Shown: in pieces, positions 1-6,687 of the stretch
Layout of the letters: the number at the start of each line of letters is the position of its first letter
How positions within the stretch are numbered: the first letter of the stretch is position 1
Assembly (NCBI GenBank): GCA_964385235.1
Contig: CAYLOD010000066.1
Coordinates: 1 to 9,870, forward strand
Direction of reading: 5' to 3'
DNA length: 9,870 nucleotides
Origin: Pseudoruminococcus sp964385235
GTDB taxonomy: Bacteria > Bacillota > Clostridia > Oscillospirales > Acutalibacteraceae
Translations under genes and position numbers: made by a program
Notes under the pieces: model-generated
Told to the model about the DNA's origin: nothing
Database searches by the model: none
Seen by the model: only the letters and a program-made list of their open reading frames with translations

Positions 1-6
1 GATGAT

Positions 7-35
7 AGAATAGCATATTCGCTTTAAATTGTCAA
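7..35 (-). promoter_or_regulatory. Sigma-A-type promoter reading left out of the window
   Basis: On the minus strand a perfect -35 box TTGACA (30-35) is followed by a 17-base spacer and a -10 box TATTCT (7-12, 5 of 6 to consensus). Initiation would fall at or just beyond the left edge, so the gene it serves is not visible. It diverges from the lipoprotein gene that starts at 237. The match is strong, but only the promoter itself is in the window. Confidence 0.65.
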
Positions 36-46
36 GACTTTAAAGC
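21..46. repeat. Dyad flanking the -35 box of the left-pointing promoter
   Basis: The perfect 8-base arms GCTTTAAA (21-28) and TTTAAAGC (39-46) are separated by 10 bases that contain the TTGACA box at 30-35. Such symmetry placed on a promoter is the usual form of a repressor operator. No regulator gene is visible, so a binding role is inference; AT-rich intergenic DNA can form such dyads by chance. Confidence 0.35.
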
Positions 47-118
47 AGAAAAGTAAAAATTTTAAAAACGCCCCGGTTTTATCGGAAACCTTTGAACCTG
101 TACGGCTCGGCGCCTTGT

Positions 119-158
119 AAAAATGTTGTGACAATGCAAATGCAAAAATAACATTTTT
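119..158. repeat. AT-rich inverted repeat upstream of the lipoprotein gene
   Basis: The 9-base arms AAAAATGTT (119-127) and AACATTTTT (150-158) match perfectly across a 22-base loop. They lie directly upstream of the candidate promoter of the lipoprotein gene. The stem is AT-rich and weak as RNA, so it could be an operator or chance. The rest of 1-236 contains no coding sequence that I can support. Confidence 0.25.
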
Positions 159-163
159 GTAAA

Positions 164-192
164 TTGACCGTGGTGTAAAATAATATTATCCT
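164..192 (+). promoter_or_regulatory. Candidate promoter for the substrate-binding lipoprotein
   Basis: A -35 box TTGACC (164-169, 5 of 6) is spaced 17 bases from TATCCT (187-192, 4 of 6). The start of transcription would be near 199, leaving a leader of about 38 bases before the ATG at 237. The -10 box is only fair, and other AT-rich hexamers nearby could serve instead. Confidence 0.4.
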
Positions 193-236
193 AAATAAAG
201 ACGGTTAAATTATGAGAAAGACTGAGGTGAGTGAGC

Positions 237-1847
237 ATGAAAAAAATGCTTGGAATTTTAGCTATGACTTTGACGGCGGGTGTGCTTTTTTCGTTGTGTG
301 CTTGCTCGGATAATAAGGACGATCCCGCCGATAGAATTATAAAATATAATATAGAGAGCGAACCGGTAACTCTCGACCCGCAGGTCGCGGACGACAGCGC
401 CGCGGAACTTATAATAATGAATATATTCGAGGGGCTTATGCGCCTTGACGAAAACGACAGACCCGTTCCCGGCGTGGCGGAAAGCTATACGACAGACAAT
501 AAATATATGTCATACACCTTTACTGTCCGTGATGACGCCATGTGGAGCGACGGCAGCAGACTTACGGCTCAGGACTTCAAATACGGCATAGTCCGCGCGC
601 TTGCTCCCGAAACGGGCTCAAATACAGCAGATGAGCTTTTCTGCATTAAAAACGCTCAAAAATTTCATAACGGCGAGATTACAGAGGCGGAACTCGGTGT
701 CAGCGCGTCGGGAAATAATATAACATTCGATCTTGAATACCCCGACGAGGACTTTCCGCGTGTTTTAACGCTGCCCCCGGCTATGCCGTGCAATAAAAGT
801 TTTTTTGAATCTACACAGGGACAGTACGGACTTGAGGACGACATGATCCTCTCCGACGGCGCGTTTTATGTGAAAAAATACGGCTGGAACCATGGGGAAA
901 GAATCAGTCTGCGTACAAATGAAAACTACTCCGGCGAGAAAAAGCCCGTCCCCGCAGGCGTAGATATAACCATAGGAGAGAACCCGGACGACGCGCTGAA
1001 AGCCATTTCCGACGGGACGCTGGACTGCTATGAGATTCCGGGCGGCAGTTATGAAAACGCCGTAAAAGCGGGAATGTCGGTCAAGACATATGACGATATA
1101 ACGTGGGGAATATGCTTCAATGTAAACGACGTCATTATGAAAAACAAAAATATCCGTCTGGCGCTTTTGACCGTTCTCGACAGAAAAAGCATCGAAAGCA
1201 ATATCCCCGAAAATTATAAAGTTACAAGCGGCATAGTCCCCGGCACAGCAGTCGCGGGCATGAAAAATTACCGGGGCGTCGCGGGAGAAATGCTTGTAAA
1301 ACATTCCGACAACGCAAAGCAATACTTCGCCGACGGTTTAGCGGAGCTTGAGCTTACAAATCTTCGGGATATTGAGATACTCTGCCCCGACGACGAGGAT
1401 ATTCAGCCTTTGATAAACGAGATCATAAGCGCGTGGAACGATATGACGGGGAATTACTGCAACAAAAGGCCCGTATCACGCCCGGAGCTTAACGGTGACG
1501 TTTCAAGCGGAAGTTACTCTGTCGCCCTCGCGCCGATAAGAAGCGACGGGATTTCCCCGTATAATACGCTCAAAAATTTCGGTACGGGCGATAGCGGAAA
1601 CATAGCCGGCTTGAAAAGCGAGGAATATGACGCTTTCCTCGAACGGCTCAGAAACTCCTCGGACTCCGAAAGCCTTGATACTATCATAGAGGCTGAAAAA
1701 TATTTATGTGACAACGCCGTATTTTATCCTGTCTGTACCGAAGCGCGATGTTACGCAAGCTCCTCCGGCATTACAGGGCTGATATTCCATCAATACGGCG
1801 CGGAGGTAGACTTCAGATACGCGACGGCTGTCGAAACGGATCGGTAG
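237..1847 (+). CDS. Peptide ABC transporter substrate-binding lipoprotein (SBP family 5, OppA-like)
   Basis: This is a 536-residue extracytoplasmic solute receptor of the SBP_bac_5 family, which binds oligopeptides for import. The N-terminus has a basic start, a hydrophobic stretch and a lipobox ending LCAC, so the Cys at about residue 23 should be lipidated and anchor it to the membrane. Family hallmarks are the early LDPQ segment, NIFEGLMRLDE, TFTVRDDAMWSDG, TAQDFKYGIVRAL, and a C-terminal segment ending GAEVDFRYA. ATG 237 is preferred over GTG 231 because AGGTGA (225-230) sits 6 bases before the ATG but touches the GTG. Length is normal for the family. No permease or ATPase gene lies beside it on the visible side, so it is an orphan here and the ligand is unknown. 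Its TAG stop directly abuts the stop of convergent gpr. Confidence 0.9.
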   Translation: MKKMLGILAMTLTAGVLFSLCACSDNKDDPADRIIKYNIESEPVTLDPQVADDSAAELIIMNIFEGLMRLDENDRPVPGVAESYTTDNKYMSYTFTVRDDAMWSDGSRLTAQDFKYGIVRALAPETGSNTADELFCIKNAQKFHNGEITEAELGVSASGNNITFDLEYPDEDFPRVLTLPPAMPCNKSFFESTQGQYGLEDDMILSDGAFYVKKYGWNHGERISLRTNENYSGEKKPVPAGVDITIGENPDDALKAISDGTLDCYEIPGGSYENAVKAGMSVKTYDDITWGICFNVNDVIMKNKNIRLALLTVLDRKSIESNIPENYKVTSGIVPGTAVAGMKNYRGVAGEMLVKHSDNAKQYFADGLAELELTNLRDIEILCPDDEDIQPLINEIISAWNDMTGNYCNKRPVSRPELNGDVSSGSYSVALAPIRSDGISPYNTLKNFGTGDSGNIAGLKSEEYDAFLERLRNSSDSESLDTIIEAEKYLCDNAVFYPVCTEARCYASSSGITGLIFHQYGAEVDFRYATAVETDR

Positions 1848-2729
1848 CTATGACATGAGCATACAAAAGTCGTCTACGCTCAGACCCTTATGGAGCGCAC
1901 AGTTGAGCGACATTCCCACAAGCCTTGAGGCGCGCTCTATAAGCAGGTCTATTTCCCTCGGCGTGACTATCATCTGTTCCCCTCTCGGAGAAACAAGTCC
2001 CCTCTGCGAATACGAAAGCTCCGCCTCCGGGATAAGCTCAACCGCGAGCGTCTGGGCGTCAACAACTGTCGGCACGCCTATACCGATAACGGGTATGCCC
2101 ATAGTTTCCCTGTTGAGGCTCAGCCTGTGGTTGCCCACTCCCGAACCGGGAGATATGCCGGAATCGGATATTTGTATCGTACAGCCGAGCCTTGACAAAC
2201 TTCGGGAGGCAAGCGCGTCTATCGCTATAACGGCGCAGGGCTTTATTTTGGCGGCAACGCTTTTTATAAGCTCACCCGTTTCTATGCCTGTCTGTCCGAG
2301 TACCCCCGGGGCAAGCACCGCGACCGAGCGCAGACCCGACAGTCCGAGAGAGCGCTTCAGCTCGCCGGATATATGACGCGTGGCGAGAACATTTCCCGCG
2401 CTTTTCGGTCCGAGCGCGTCGGGGGTAATAGTTTCGTTGCCAAGACCCGCGACAAGCACCGTCCCCTCACCGGGTATAAGCGGGGCTATCAAACCCCCGA
2501 TATACTCAGCCTTTTCATCTCCGTCGCGTAGATTATCCGTCAGCGGCTCCAACTCAGCGGTAATGTACGTTCCTATCGGCTTGTTCATCTGCCGCGACGC
2601 TTCCTCATTCAAAATCCTTATTTCGGAAATTTTCATACCGTGACTGCTGTGTTCCCTGACAGCCACGCCTCTCTGTTCATCATCTATAAATTCCCGCGCC
2701 TCGAGCGCGAGGTCTGTTCTGAGCTGCAT
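1848..2729 (-). CDS. gpr: Germination protease (GPR endopeptidase, peptidase family A25)
   Basis: GPR is made in the developing spore as a zymogen and degrades small acid-soluble spore proteins during germination, releasing the DNA and amino acids. The 293-residue protein starts with the signature RTDLALEARE and carries GLGNETITPDALGP (96-108), ATRH (116-119), VIAIDALASR, ISPGSGVGNHR and GIPVIGIGVPTVVDA. The Asp residues at 104 and 171 have the spacing expected for the two catalytic Asp of the Bacillus enzyme. The N-terminus is shorter than the Bacillus propeptide, as is common in clostridia, and the whole protein is at the short end of the family. ATG 2729 has a good ribosome site, GGGAGG (2738-2743). 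The gene is monocistronic with its own candidate sporulation promoter. It is the clearest sign that the host forms endospores. Confidence 0.95.
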   Translation of the reverse strand: MQLRTDLALEAREFIDDEQRGVAVREHSSHGMKISEIRILNEEASRQMNKPIGTYITAELEPLTDNLRDGDEKAEYIGGLIAPLIPGEGTVLVAGLGNETITPDALGPKSAGNVLATRHISGELKRSLGLSGLRSVAVLAPGVLGQTGIETGELIKSVAAKIKPCAVIAIDALASRSLSRLGCTIQISDSGISPGSGVGNHRLSLNRETMGIPVIGIGVPTVVDAQTLAVELIPEAELSYSQRGLVSPRGEQMIVTPREIDLLIERASRLVGMSLNCALHKGLSVDDFCMLMS

Positions 2730-2759
2730 AAAATTATCCTCCCGTAAGCAATAGTAATA

Positions 2760-2789
2760 CTATCTTTCCGCGGCATGGAAAGGTTATAC
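2760..2789 (-). promoter_or_regulatory. Candidate forespore (sigma-F-like) promoter of gpr
   Basis: On the minus strand GTATA (2785-2789) is followed by exactly 15 bases and GGAAAGATAG (2760-2769). The known sigma-F pattern is GywTA, 15 bases, GGnnAnAnTn; the -10 part here deviates at the conserved T. Initiation would fall near 2753, just upstream of the gpr ribosome site. gpr is a known sigma-F/sigma-G target in Bacillus, which raises the prior. A short palindrome, ATAGTA-A-TACTAT (2751-2763), overlaps the -10 area. Confidence 0.4.
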
Positions 2790-2801
2790 TATACATCGGG
2801 A

Positions 2802-2851
2802 GGATATTTTCAAGTATGGCGCCGCGCGTTTTGAAAATATCCGCGCGGCGC
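2802..2851. repeat. Two interleaved perfect inverted repeats downstream of ribH
   Basis: One repeat has 12-base arms, GGATATTTTCAA (2802-2813) and TTGAAAATATCC (2831-2842). The other has 10-base GC-only arms, GCGCCGCGCG (2819-2828) and CGCGCGGCGC (2842-2851). Each repeat has one arm lying within the loop of the other, and they share base 2842, so full formation of both stems together looks sterically impossible and they should compete. The site lies 28-77 bases past the ribH stop and upstream of the gpr promoter, where the rib operon transcript should end. Neither stem is followed by a U tract on the minus strand, so it is not a standard intrinsic terminator. Confidence 0.6.
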
Positions 2852-2878
2852 GTCCACCCGTTTTCAGGCGCAGCTTGG

Positions 2879-3340
2879 TTATAAATTTCTCAAAAGATTT
2901 ACCATTTCAATAGCGGACGTCGCGGCGTCATAGCCCTTATTGCCCGCCTTGGTTCCCGCGCGCTCTATCGCCTGCTCGATAGTGTCGGTAGTGAGAATAC
3001 CGAAAAGCACGGGCAGCCCGCTTTTAAGTCCGACAGTCGCTATGCCCTTGGAAACTTCATTGCAAACATAATCGTAATGCGACGTCGAGCCTCTTATGAC
3101 AGCGCCGACACACACAACCGCGTCGTATTCGCCCGATTCCGCCATCTTCTGCGCCGCGAGCGGTATTTCAAACGCCCCGGGCACCCACGCGACCGTAATA
3201 TAGTCGTCGGAAACGCCATGTCGGATAAGCGCGTCACGCGCTCCGTCGAGGAGCTTTGAAACGATAAACTCGTTAAATCTCGATGCGACTATTCCGATCC
3301 TAATGTCCTCCGCTACTACATTGCCTTCAATGATTTTCAT
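2879..3340 (-). CDS. ribH: 6,7-dimethyl-8-ribityllumazine synthase
   Basis: This enzyme condenses 3,4-dihydroxy-2-butanone 4-phosphate with the ribitylamino-pyrimidinedione made by the RibD branch, giving lumazine, the substrate of riboflavin synthase. Family members often form a 60-subunit icosahedral shell. The 153 residues are full length. Visible active-site residues match the Bacillus numbering: Phe22 in SRFNEF, the GAFEIP loop (55-60), His88 in GSTSHYD, Arg127 and Lys135. It is the last gene of the rib operon. Its ATG overlaps the ribBA stop as ATGA (3337-3340), implying translational coupling, and AGGAGG (3348-3353) lies 7 bases upstream. No residue needed for catalysis is missing. Confidence 0.97.
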   Translation of the reverse strand: MKIIEGNVVAEDIRIGIVASRFNEFIVSKLLDGARDALIRHGVSDDYITVAWVPGAFEIPLAAQKMAESGEYDAVVCVGAVIRGSTSHYDYVCNEVSKGIATVGLKSGLPVLFGILTTDTIEQAIERAGTKAGNKGYDAATSAIEMVNLLRNL

Positions 3341-4554
3341 TTTAATTCCTCCTGTATTTTTTCTGAAAATATGTGACCCATTTTTTCTTCTTTGGTTTTC
3401 AGATAGAAAATATCGTCCTTTTGGGGGGATATTTCTATCGGAACTCTTTCGACGATTTCCACGCCGAAGCCGTCGAGACCGTATATCTTATCGGGATTGT
3501 TCGTCAGAAGTCTGAGTTCCTTCGCGCCGAGGTCAGCGAGTATCTGCGCGCCTATCCAGTATTCCCTCAGGTCGGGCGCGAAGCCGAGCCTTATATTCGC
3601 TTCGACGGTATCCAGTCCCTTTTCCTGAAGCTCATATGCCTTGAGCTTGTTTATCAGGCCTATTCCGCGTCCTTCCTGACGCATATAGAGTATGACTCCG
3701 CGTCCCTCCCTCTCTATCTGCTCCATAGCCTTCGCGAGCTGTTTTCCGCAGTCACAGCGCAGCGAACCGAACACGTCGCCCGTAAGGCATTCGGAATGTA
3801 CGCGGCAGAGCAGATTTCTGCCGTCGCCTATATCACCCTTTACGAGCGCGACATGGTGTTCCCCCGTTATATCGTTGACATAACCGAAAATCCTGAACTC
3901 GCCGTGTTCGGTAGGGAGCTTCGCCTCCGCCTTGCGGATAACGTGCTTGTCATGTCTGCGGCAGTAATCCTGAAGATCATGTATTGTGATAAACTTGAGG
4001 TTCAGCCTTTCGGCAAGTTTCCACAGATTTGTCGTTCTCATCATCGTGCCGTCGTCCTCCATGACCTCACAGCACAAACCGCATCGTTTTAATCCCGCAA
4101 GACGCATAAGATCGACGGTAGCCTCTGTGTGTCCGTTCCTTGTTAGGACGCCTCCCTCGCGCGCGATAAGCGGAAACATATGCCCCGGGCGGCGAAAATC
4201 CCCGGGCTGCGCTCCGTCCTCGACGCACTTCATAGCCGTATAAGAGCGTTCCGCGGCGGAAATACCCGTCGTCGTGTCCTTGTGATCGATAGAAACGGTG
4301 AACGCTGTCGAGTGGTTATCTGTATTTTCACTGACCATCTGCGGAAGATTCAGCTTTTTGCCCAGTTCACGGCTCATGGGCATACATATAAGCCCCTTTG
4401 CGTATGTAGCCATAAGGTTCACGTTTTCCTGCGTGGCGAACTCCGCCGCGCAGATAAAGTCCCCCTCGTTTTCACGGTCGGGGTCGTCCGTTACGAGTAT
4501 CACCCTGCCCGCGCGAAGCTCCTCGAGAGCTTCCCCGATAGTATTGTACCGCAT
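3337..4554 (-). CDS. ribBA: Bifunctional 3,4-DHBP synthase / GTP cyclohydrolase II
   Basis: The 405-residue fusion supplies both starting compounds of riboflavin synthesis in the cytoplasm. The N-terminal half (about 1-200) makes 3,4-dihydroxy-2-butanone 4-phosphate from ribulose 5-phosphate and shows the acidic loop RENEGD (27-32), HSTAFTVSIDH, TGISAAERS, GHMFPLIAREGGVL and RNGHTEA. The C-terminal half (about 205-390) opens GTP and shows the zinc ligands in CLTGDVFGSLRCDC and the RQEGRGIGL signature. Both halves look catalytically intact. ATG 4554 is chosen because AGGAGG (4564-4569) lies 9 bases upstream, across the ribE stop codon; an in-frame ATG at 4596 would lie inside ribE and add 14 residues that are not part of the family. 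It begins 13 bases after ribE and overlaps ribH by 4 bases. Confidence 0.97.
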   Translation of the reverse strand: MRYNTIGEALEELRAGRVILVTDDPDRENEGDFICAAEFATQENVNLMATYAKGLICMPMSRELGKKLNLPQMVSENTDNHSTAFTVSIDHKDTTTGISAAERSYTAMKCVEDGAQPGDFRRPGHMFPLIAREGGVLTRNGHTEATVDLMRLAGLKRCGLCCEVMEDDGTMMRTTNLWKLAERLNLKFITIHDLQDYCRRHDKHVIRKAEAKLPTEHGEFRIFGYVNDITGEHHVALVKGDIGDGRNLLCRVHSECLTGDVFGSLRCDCGKQLAKAMEQIEREGRGVILYMRQEGRGIGLINKLKAYELQEKGLDTVEANIRLGFAPDLREYWIGAQILADLGAKELRLLTNNPDKIYGLDGFGVEIVERVPIEISPQKDDIFYLKTKEEKMGHIFSEKIQEELK

Positions 4555-4567
4555 ATTATAAAGCCTC

Positions 4568-5191
4568 CTAAAATCCGTTTTCCCGCAAAAACTCAAGCGT
4601 CAGGTCCTTTTTCCCGGTTTTTTCCATAAGCCTTCTGACGTATTTCCCTATCACATCATTTTCAAGGTTCACAACCTCTCCGACGCGCTTTGAGATCAAT
4701 GTCGTGACCTCGCCCGTATGCGGAATAAGCGAAACCGAGAACGTTTCCTCCGTCACCTCCGCGACCGTCAGACTTATGCCGTCGACAGCGACAGAGCCCT
4801 TTTCCACTATCAGCCCGAGTATTTCGCTCCCCGCGGGTCTAGTTCTCCAATCCGCGGTGTGTTGGCGCCTCACTGCGCGTAGAACGCCTGTCCCGTCTAT
4901 ATGCCCGGAAACGATATGTCCGCCGAGCCTTGAGCCGACCGCTGCCGCGCGTTCAAGGTTTACCCTTGAGCCTGAATGAAGCCCGCCGAGATTGGAGCGT
5001 CTGAGTGTTTCGGGCATTACGTCCGCCGTAAAGGTTCCCCGCTCTATATCCGAGGCGGTAAGGCAGACTCCGTTTACGGATATGCTGTCGCCTGTTTTTG
5101 TTCCATCGAGAACAACTTCAGCGGCGATCCTCAGCTTACCCGCTCCCGCCTCGCGGACTGTGCCGATCTCCTCTATAATTCCCGTAAACAC
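4568..5191 (-). CDS. ribE: Riboflavin synthase, alpha chain
   Basis: Riboflavin synthase dismutates two lumazine molecules into riboflavin and the pyrimidinedione, which is recycled by RibH. The 207-residue protein has the usual internal duplication of two lumazine-binding barrels: MFTGIIEEIG with SVNGVCLT (38-45) in the first, and GGHIVSGHIDGTG (90-102) with VAVDGISLTV (134-143) and SLIPHTGEVTTL (154-165) in the second. The stretch around 106-122 is divergent, but its length fits the family. It starts with GTG at 5191, two bases after the ribD stop, and its ribosome site GGAGGG (5198-5203) lies within the end of ribD, so translation is probably coupled. Some naming schemes call this gene ribB or ribC. 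Confidence 0.96.
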   Translation of the reverse strand: MFTGIIEEIGTVREAGAGKLRIAAEVVLDGTKTGDSISVNGVCLTASDIERGTFTADVMPETLRRSNLGGLHSGSRVNLERAAAVGSRLGGHIVSGHIDGTGVLRAVRRQHTADWRTRPAGSEILGLIVEKGSVAVDGISLTVAEVTEETFSVSLIPHTGEVTTLISKRVGEVVNLENDVIGKYVRRLMEKTGKKDLTLEFLRENGF

Positions 5192-5193
5192 CG

Positions 5194-6285
5194 CTATCCC
5201 TCCGATACATCATATTCTATAAGCATATCCTCTCCGATTTCCTCAGCCGAAGTCCTTTTAAGCATAAAGCACTCGTCGGGCGACCGCGCGCCGCCGCCTC
5301 CGACAGGTGTTTTCGCGGTTTCCCCGCCAAAAATCTTTGGCGCGATATAGGAATATACATGGTTCACTATGCCTTCAGACAGAGCGCTGTACGCGAGCGT
5401 CGCGCCGCCCTCCAGAAGCACGCTGTCAACACCGTTTTCTCCGAGAAATTTCATAAGAGCTTTCAGGTCGACTTTGCCGCTGCCGTTGCCCAATACGAGA
5501 ACTTTCACCCCGAGGGCGTTCAGCGCGTAATGCTTTTCCTTATTATCAGCGGCGGAAATCACTATTGTTTCTATTTCCCCCGCTGTCCTGCAAATATCGG
5601 AACCAAGCGGTATCCTCAAACCGCTGTCGCAAATTATCCTGATGGGATCTCTGCCGTTTTCCATTCGGCAGTTAAGCGTCGGATCGTCCGCAAGAACCGT
5701 CCCTATGCCGACCATTATCGCCCTGTGCTTTCGGCGCAGTCTGTGGACGTGAGCCCGCGCCGCCTCGCTTGTTATCCACTTAGATTTACCTGTGACAGAC
5801 GCGGTTTTTCCGTCGGCTGTCATAGCGTATTTCAGCGAAACATAAGGCATTCCCGAGGTTATATATCGGAAAAATATCGGGTTAAGCCTGTCGCACTCAT
5901 CGCGCAGAAAGTCCTCGACGACCTCTATGCCCGCTTCGCGCAGAAGTTTCGCCCCTTTGCCCGAAACAAGCGGGTTCGGATCGCGCGAGCCTATAATCAC
6001 GCGCCTTATGCCGGAACCGATAATCGCGTCGGTACAGGGCGGCTGTTTGCCGAAATGGCAGCACGGCTCAAGAGTGACATACATATCAGCTCCTTCCGGA
6101 TCCTCTGTACAGTTTTTCAGGGCGTTCCGCTCGGCGTGAAGCTCCCCGTAACGCTTGTGAAAGCCTTCGCCTATAATTACGCCGTCCTTTACGATGACCG
6201 CGCCGACAAGCGGATTAGGCGAAACGAAGCCTTCTCCGCCCACAGCAAGCTCTATCGCTCTCCTCATATAAAATTCGTCTTTCAT
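5194..6285 (-). CDS. ribD: Bifunctional pyrimidine deaminase / reductase RibD
   Basis: RibD performs the second and third steps of the pathway: hydrolytic deamination of the pyrimidine ring, then NADPH-dependent reduction of the ribosyl chain. The 363 residues hold an N-terminal zinc deaminase (about 1-145) with HAE (50-52, catalytic Glu52) and PCCHFGKQPPC (74-84), giving ligands His50, Cys75 and Cys84. The reductase domain (about 147-360) shows SLKYAMTADGK, GKSKWITSE, MVGIGTVLADDPTLNCR and LLEGGATLAYS. ATG 6285 has GGAGG (6291-6295) 5 bases upstream. It is the first gene of the operon, about 170 bases past the FMN aptamer, and so is controlled directly by the riboswitch. Confidence 0.97.
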   Translation of the reverse strand: MKDEFYMRRAIELAVGGEGFVSPNPLVGAVIVKDGVIIGEGFHKRYGELHAERNALKNCTEDPEGADMYVTLEPCCHFGKQPPCTDAIIGSGIRRVIIGSRDPNPLVSGKGAKLLREAGIEVVEDFLRDECDRLNPIFFRYITSGMPYVSLKYAMTADGKTASVTGKSKWITSEAARAHVHRLRRKHRAIMVGIGTVLADDPTLNCRMENGRDPIRIICDSGLRIPLGSDICRTAGEIETIVISAADNKEKHYALNALGVKVLVLGNGSGKVDLKALMKFLGENGVDSVLLEGGATLAYSALSEGIVNHVYSYIAPKIFGGETAKTPVGGGGARSPDECFMLKRTSAEEIGEDMLIEYDVSEG

Positions 6286-6371
6286 CTCAGCCTCCGCATT
6301 AAATCATTTACCGGCCGCATATGTACCGCTGACCGTTTCTCCGGCGCCGCCGTCACTTTTCCGCAAAGCGC

Positions 6372-6404
6372 AAAAAATCCCGCATGACTTTAAGATCATA
6401 CGGG
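6372..6404 (-). terminator. Intrinsic terminator of the FMN riboswitch (expression platform)
   Basis: On the minus-strand RNA, CCCGUAUGA (6404-6396) pairs with UCAUGCGGG (6387-6379) with one G-U pair across an 8-base loop, followed by A and six U residues (6377-6372). It lies between the FMN aptamer and ribD, which is the standard position for FMN-induced premature termination. I could not settle which upstream segment forms the antiterminator. Confidence 0.85.
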
Positions 6405-6454
6405 GCTTGGTTAATCGGATATTACAGCCTGTCAAACGGTTAATCGAGAATACC

Positions 6455-6569
6455 GTCCTCTATCATCCGGACTTTACCGTCGGTTTCGGAATTTCACCGA
6501 ATCAAGGGTCGCGCCTGACCCCTCGCGGACTTTTACCGCCGGTGGGGATTTTCACCCCGCCCCGAAGAC
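6455..6569 (-). ncRNA. FMN riboswitch aptamer (RFN element)
   Basis: The minus strand shows the near-invariant RFN blocks in order: CTTCGGGGCGGGGTGAAAAT, CCCCACCGGCGGTAAAAGTC, CGCGAG, a variable GGGTCAGGCGCGACCC hairpin, a GATTCGGTGAAATTCCGAA arm, CCGACGGTAAAGTCCGGATG, then the closing strand. The closing stem P1 forms between GUCUUC (6569-6564) and GAGGAC (6460-6455). FMN binding to this fold is known to promote termination or block translation of riboflavin genes; the terminator at 6372-6404 argues for transcriptional control. The aptamer precedes ribD and should control all four rib genes. Confidence 0.97.
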
Positions 6570-6586
6570 TCCTTATTTCCGCTATC

Positions 6587-6615
6587 AGTATATCACCTCA
6601 GCGCATGGAATGCAA
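6587..6615 (-). promoter_or_regulatory. Sigma-A promoter of the rib operon
   Basis: TTGCAT (6610-6615) is followed by exactly 17 bases and TATACT (6587-6592). Transcription would start near 6580, about 11 bases before the first riboswitch pair at 6569, as expected for a short 5' lead-in to an RFN element. It lies just past the terminator of the preceding khpA operon, so the rib operon is an independent unit with a leader of about 295 bases. Confidence 0.8.
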
Positions 6616-6642
6616 GTGTTTTATCGCGGCATTAAACAGATA

Positions 6643-6672
6643 AAAGGCGCGGTCCGAACGAACCGCGCCTTT
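6643..6672 (-). terminator. Intrinsic terminator of the ylxM-ffh-rpsP-khpA operon
   Basis: A perfect 11-base-pair stem is formed by AAAGGCGCGGT (minus 6672-6662) and its complement (6653-6643), with an 8-base loop. On the minus strand the descending arm runs into UUUUAU. It starts 16 bases after the khpA stop and separates that operon from the rib promoter. The stem also has an A/T tract on the other side, so it could work in both directions. Confidence 0.85.
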
Positions 6673-6687
6673 CCTCTTTGAGAAATA

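Noticed and set aside
75..90. Small hairpin GGTTT / AAACC as a terminator
   Set aside because: A 5-base-pair AT-rich stem without a proper U tract; no gene ends nearby within the window.
765..1322. Open frame on the minus strand (185 codons) inside the lipoprotein gene
   Set aside because: The plus-strand frame is a full-length family match; this one lacks any recognisable domain.
3373..4092. Open frame on the plus strand (239 codons) opposite ribBA
   Set aside because: Shadow of RibBA, which is intact in both domains.
3337..4596. Longer 419-residue start for ribBA inside ribE
   Set aside because: AGGAGG at 4564-4569 fits ATG 4554, and the extra N-terminal residues do not resemble the family.
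5359..6387. Long open frame on the plus strand (342 codons) opposite ribD
   Set aside because: It is antisense to a clear RibD, has no family resemblance or ribosome site, and is low-complexity basic sequence typical of codon-bias shadows.
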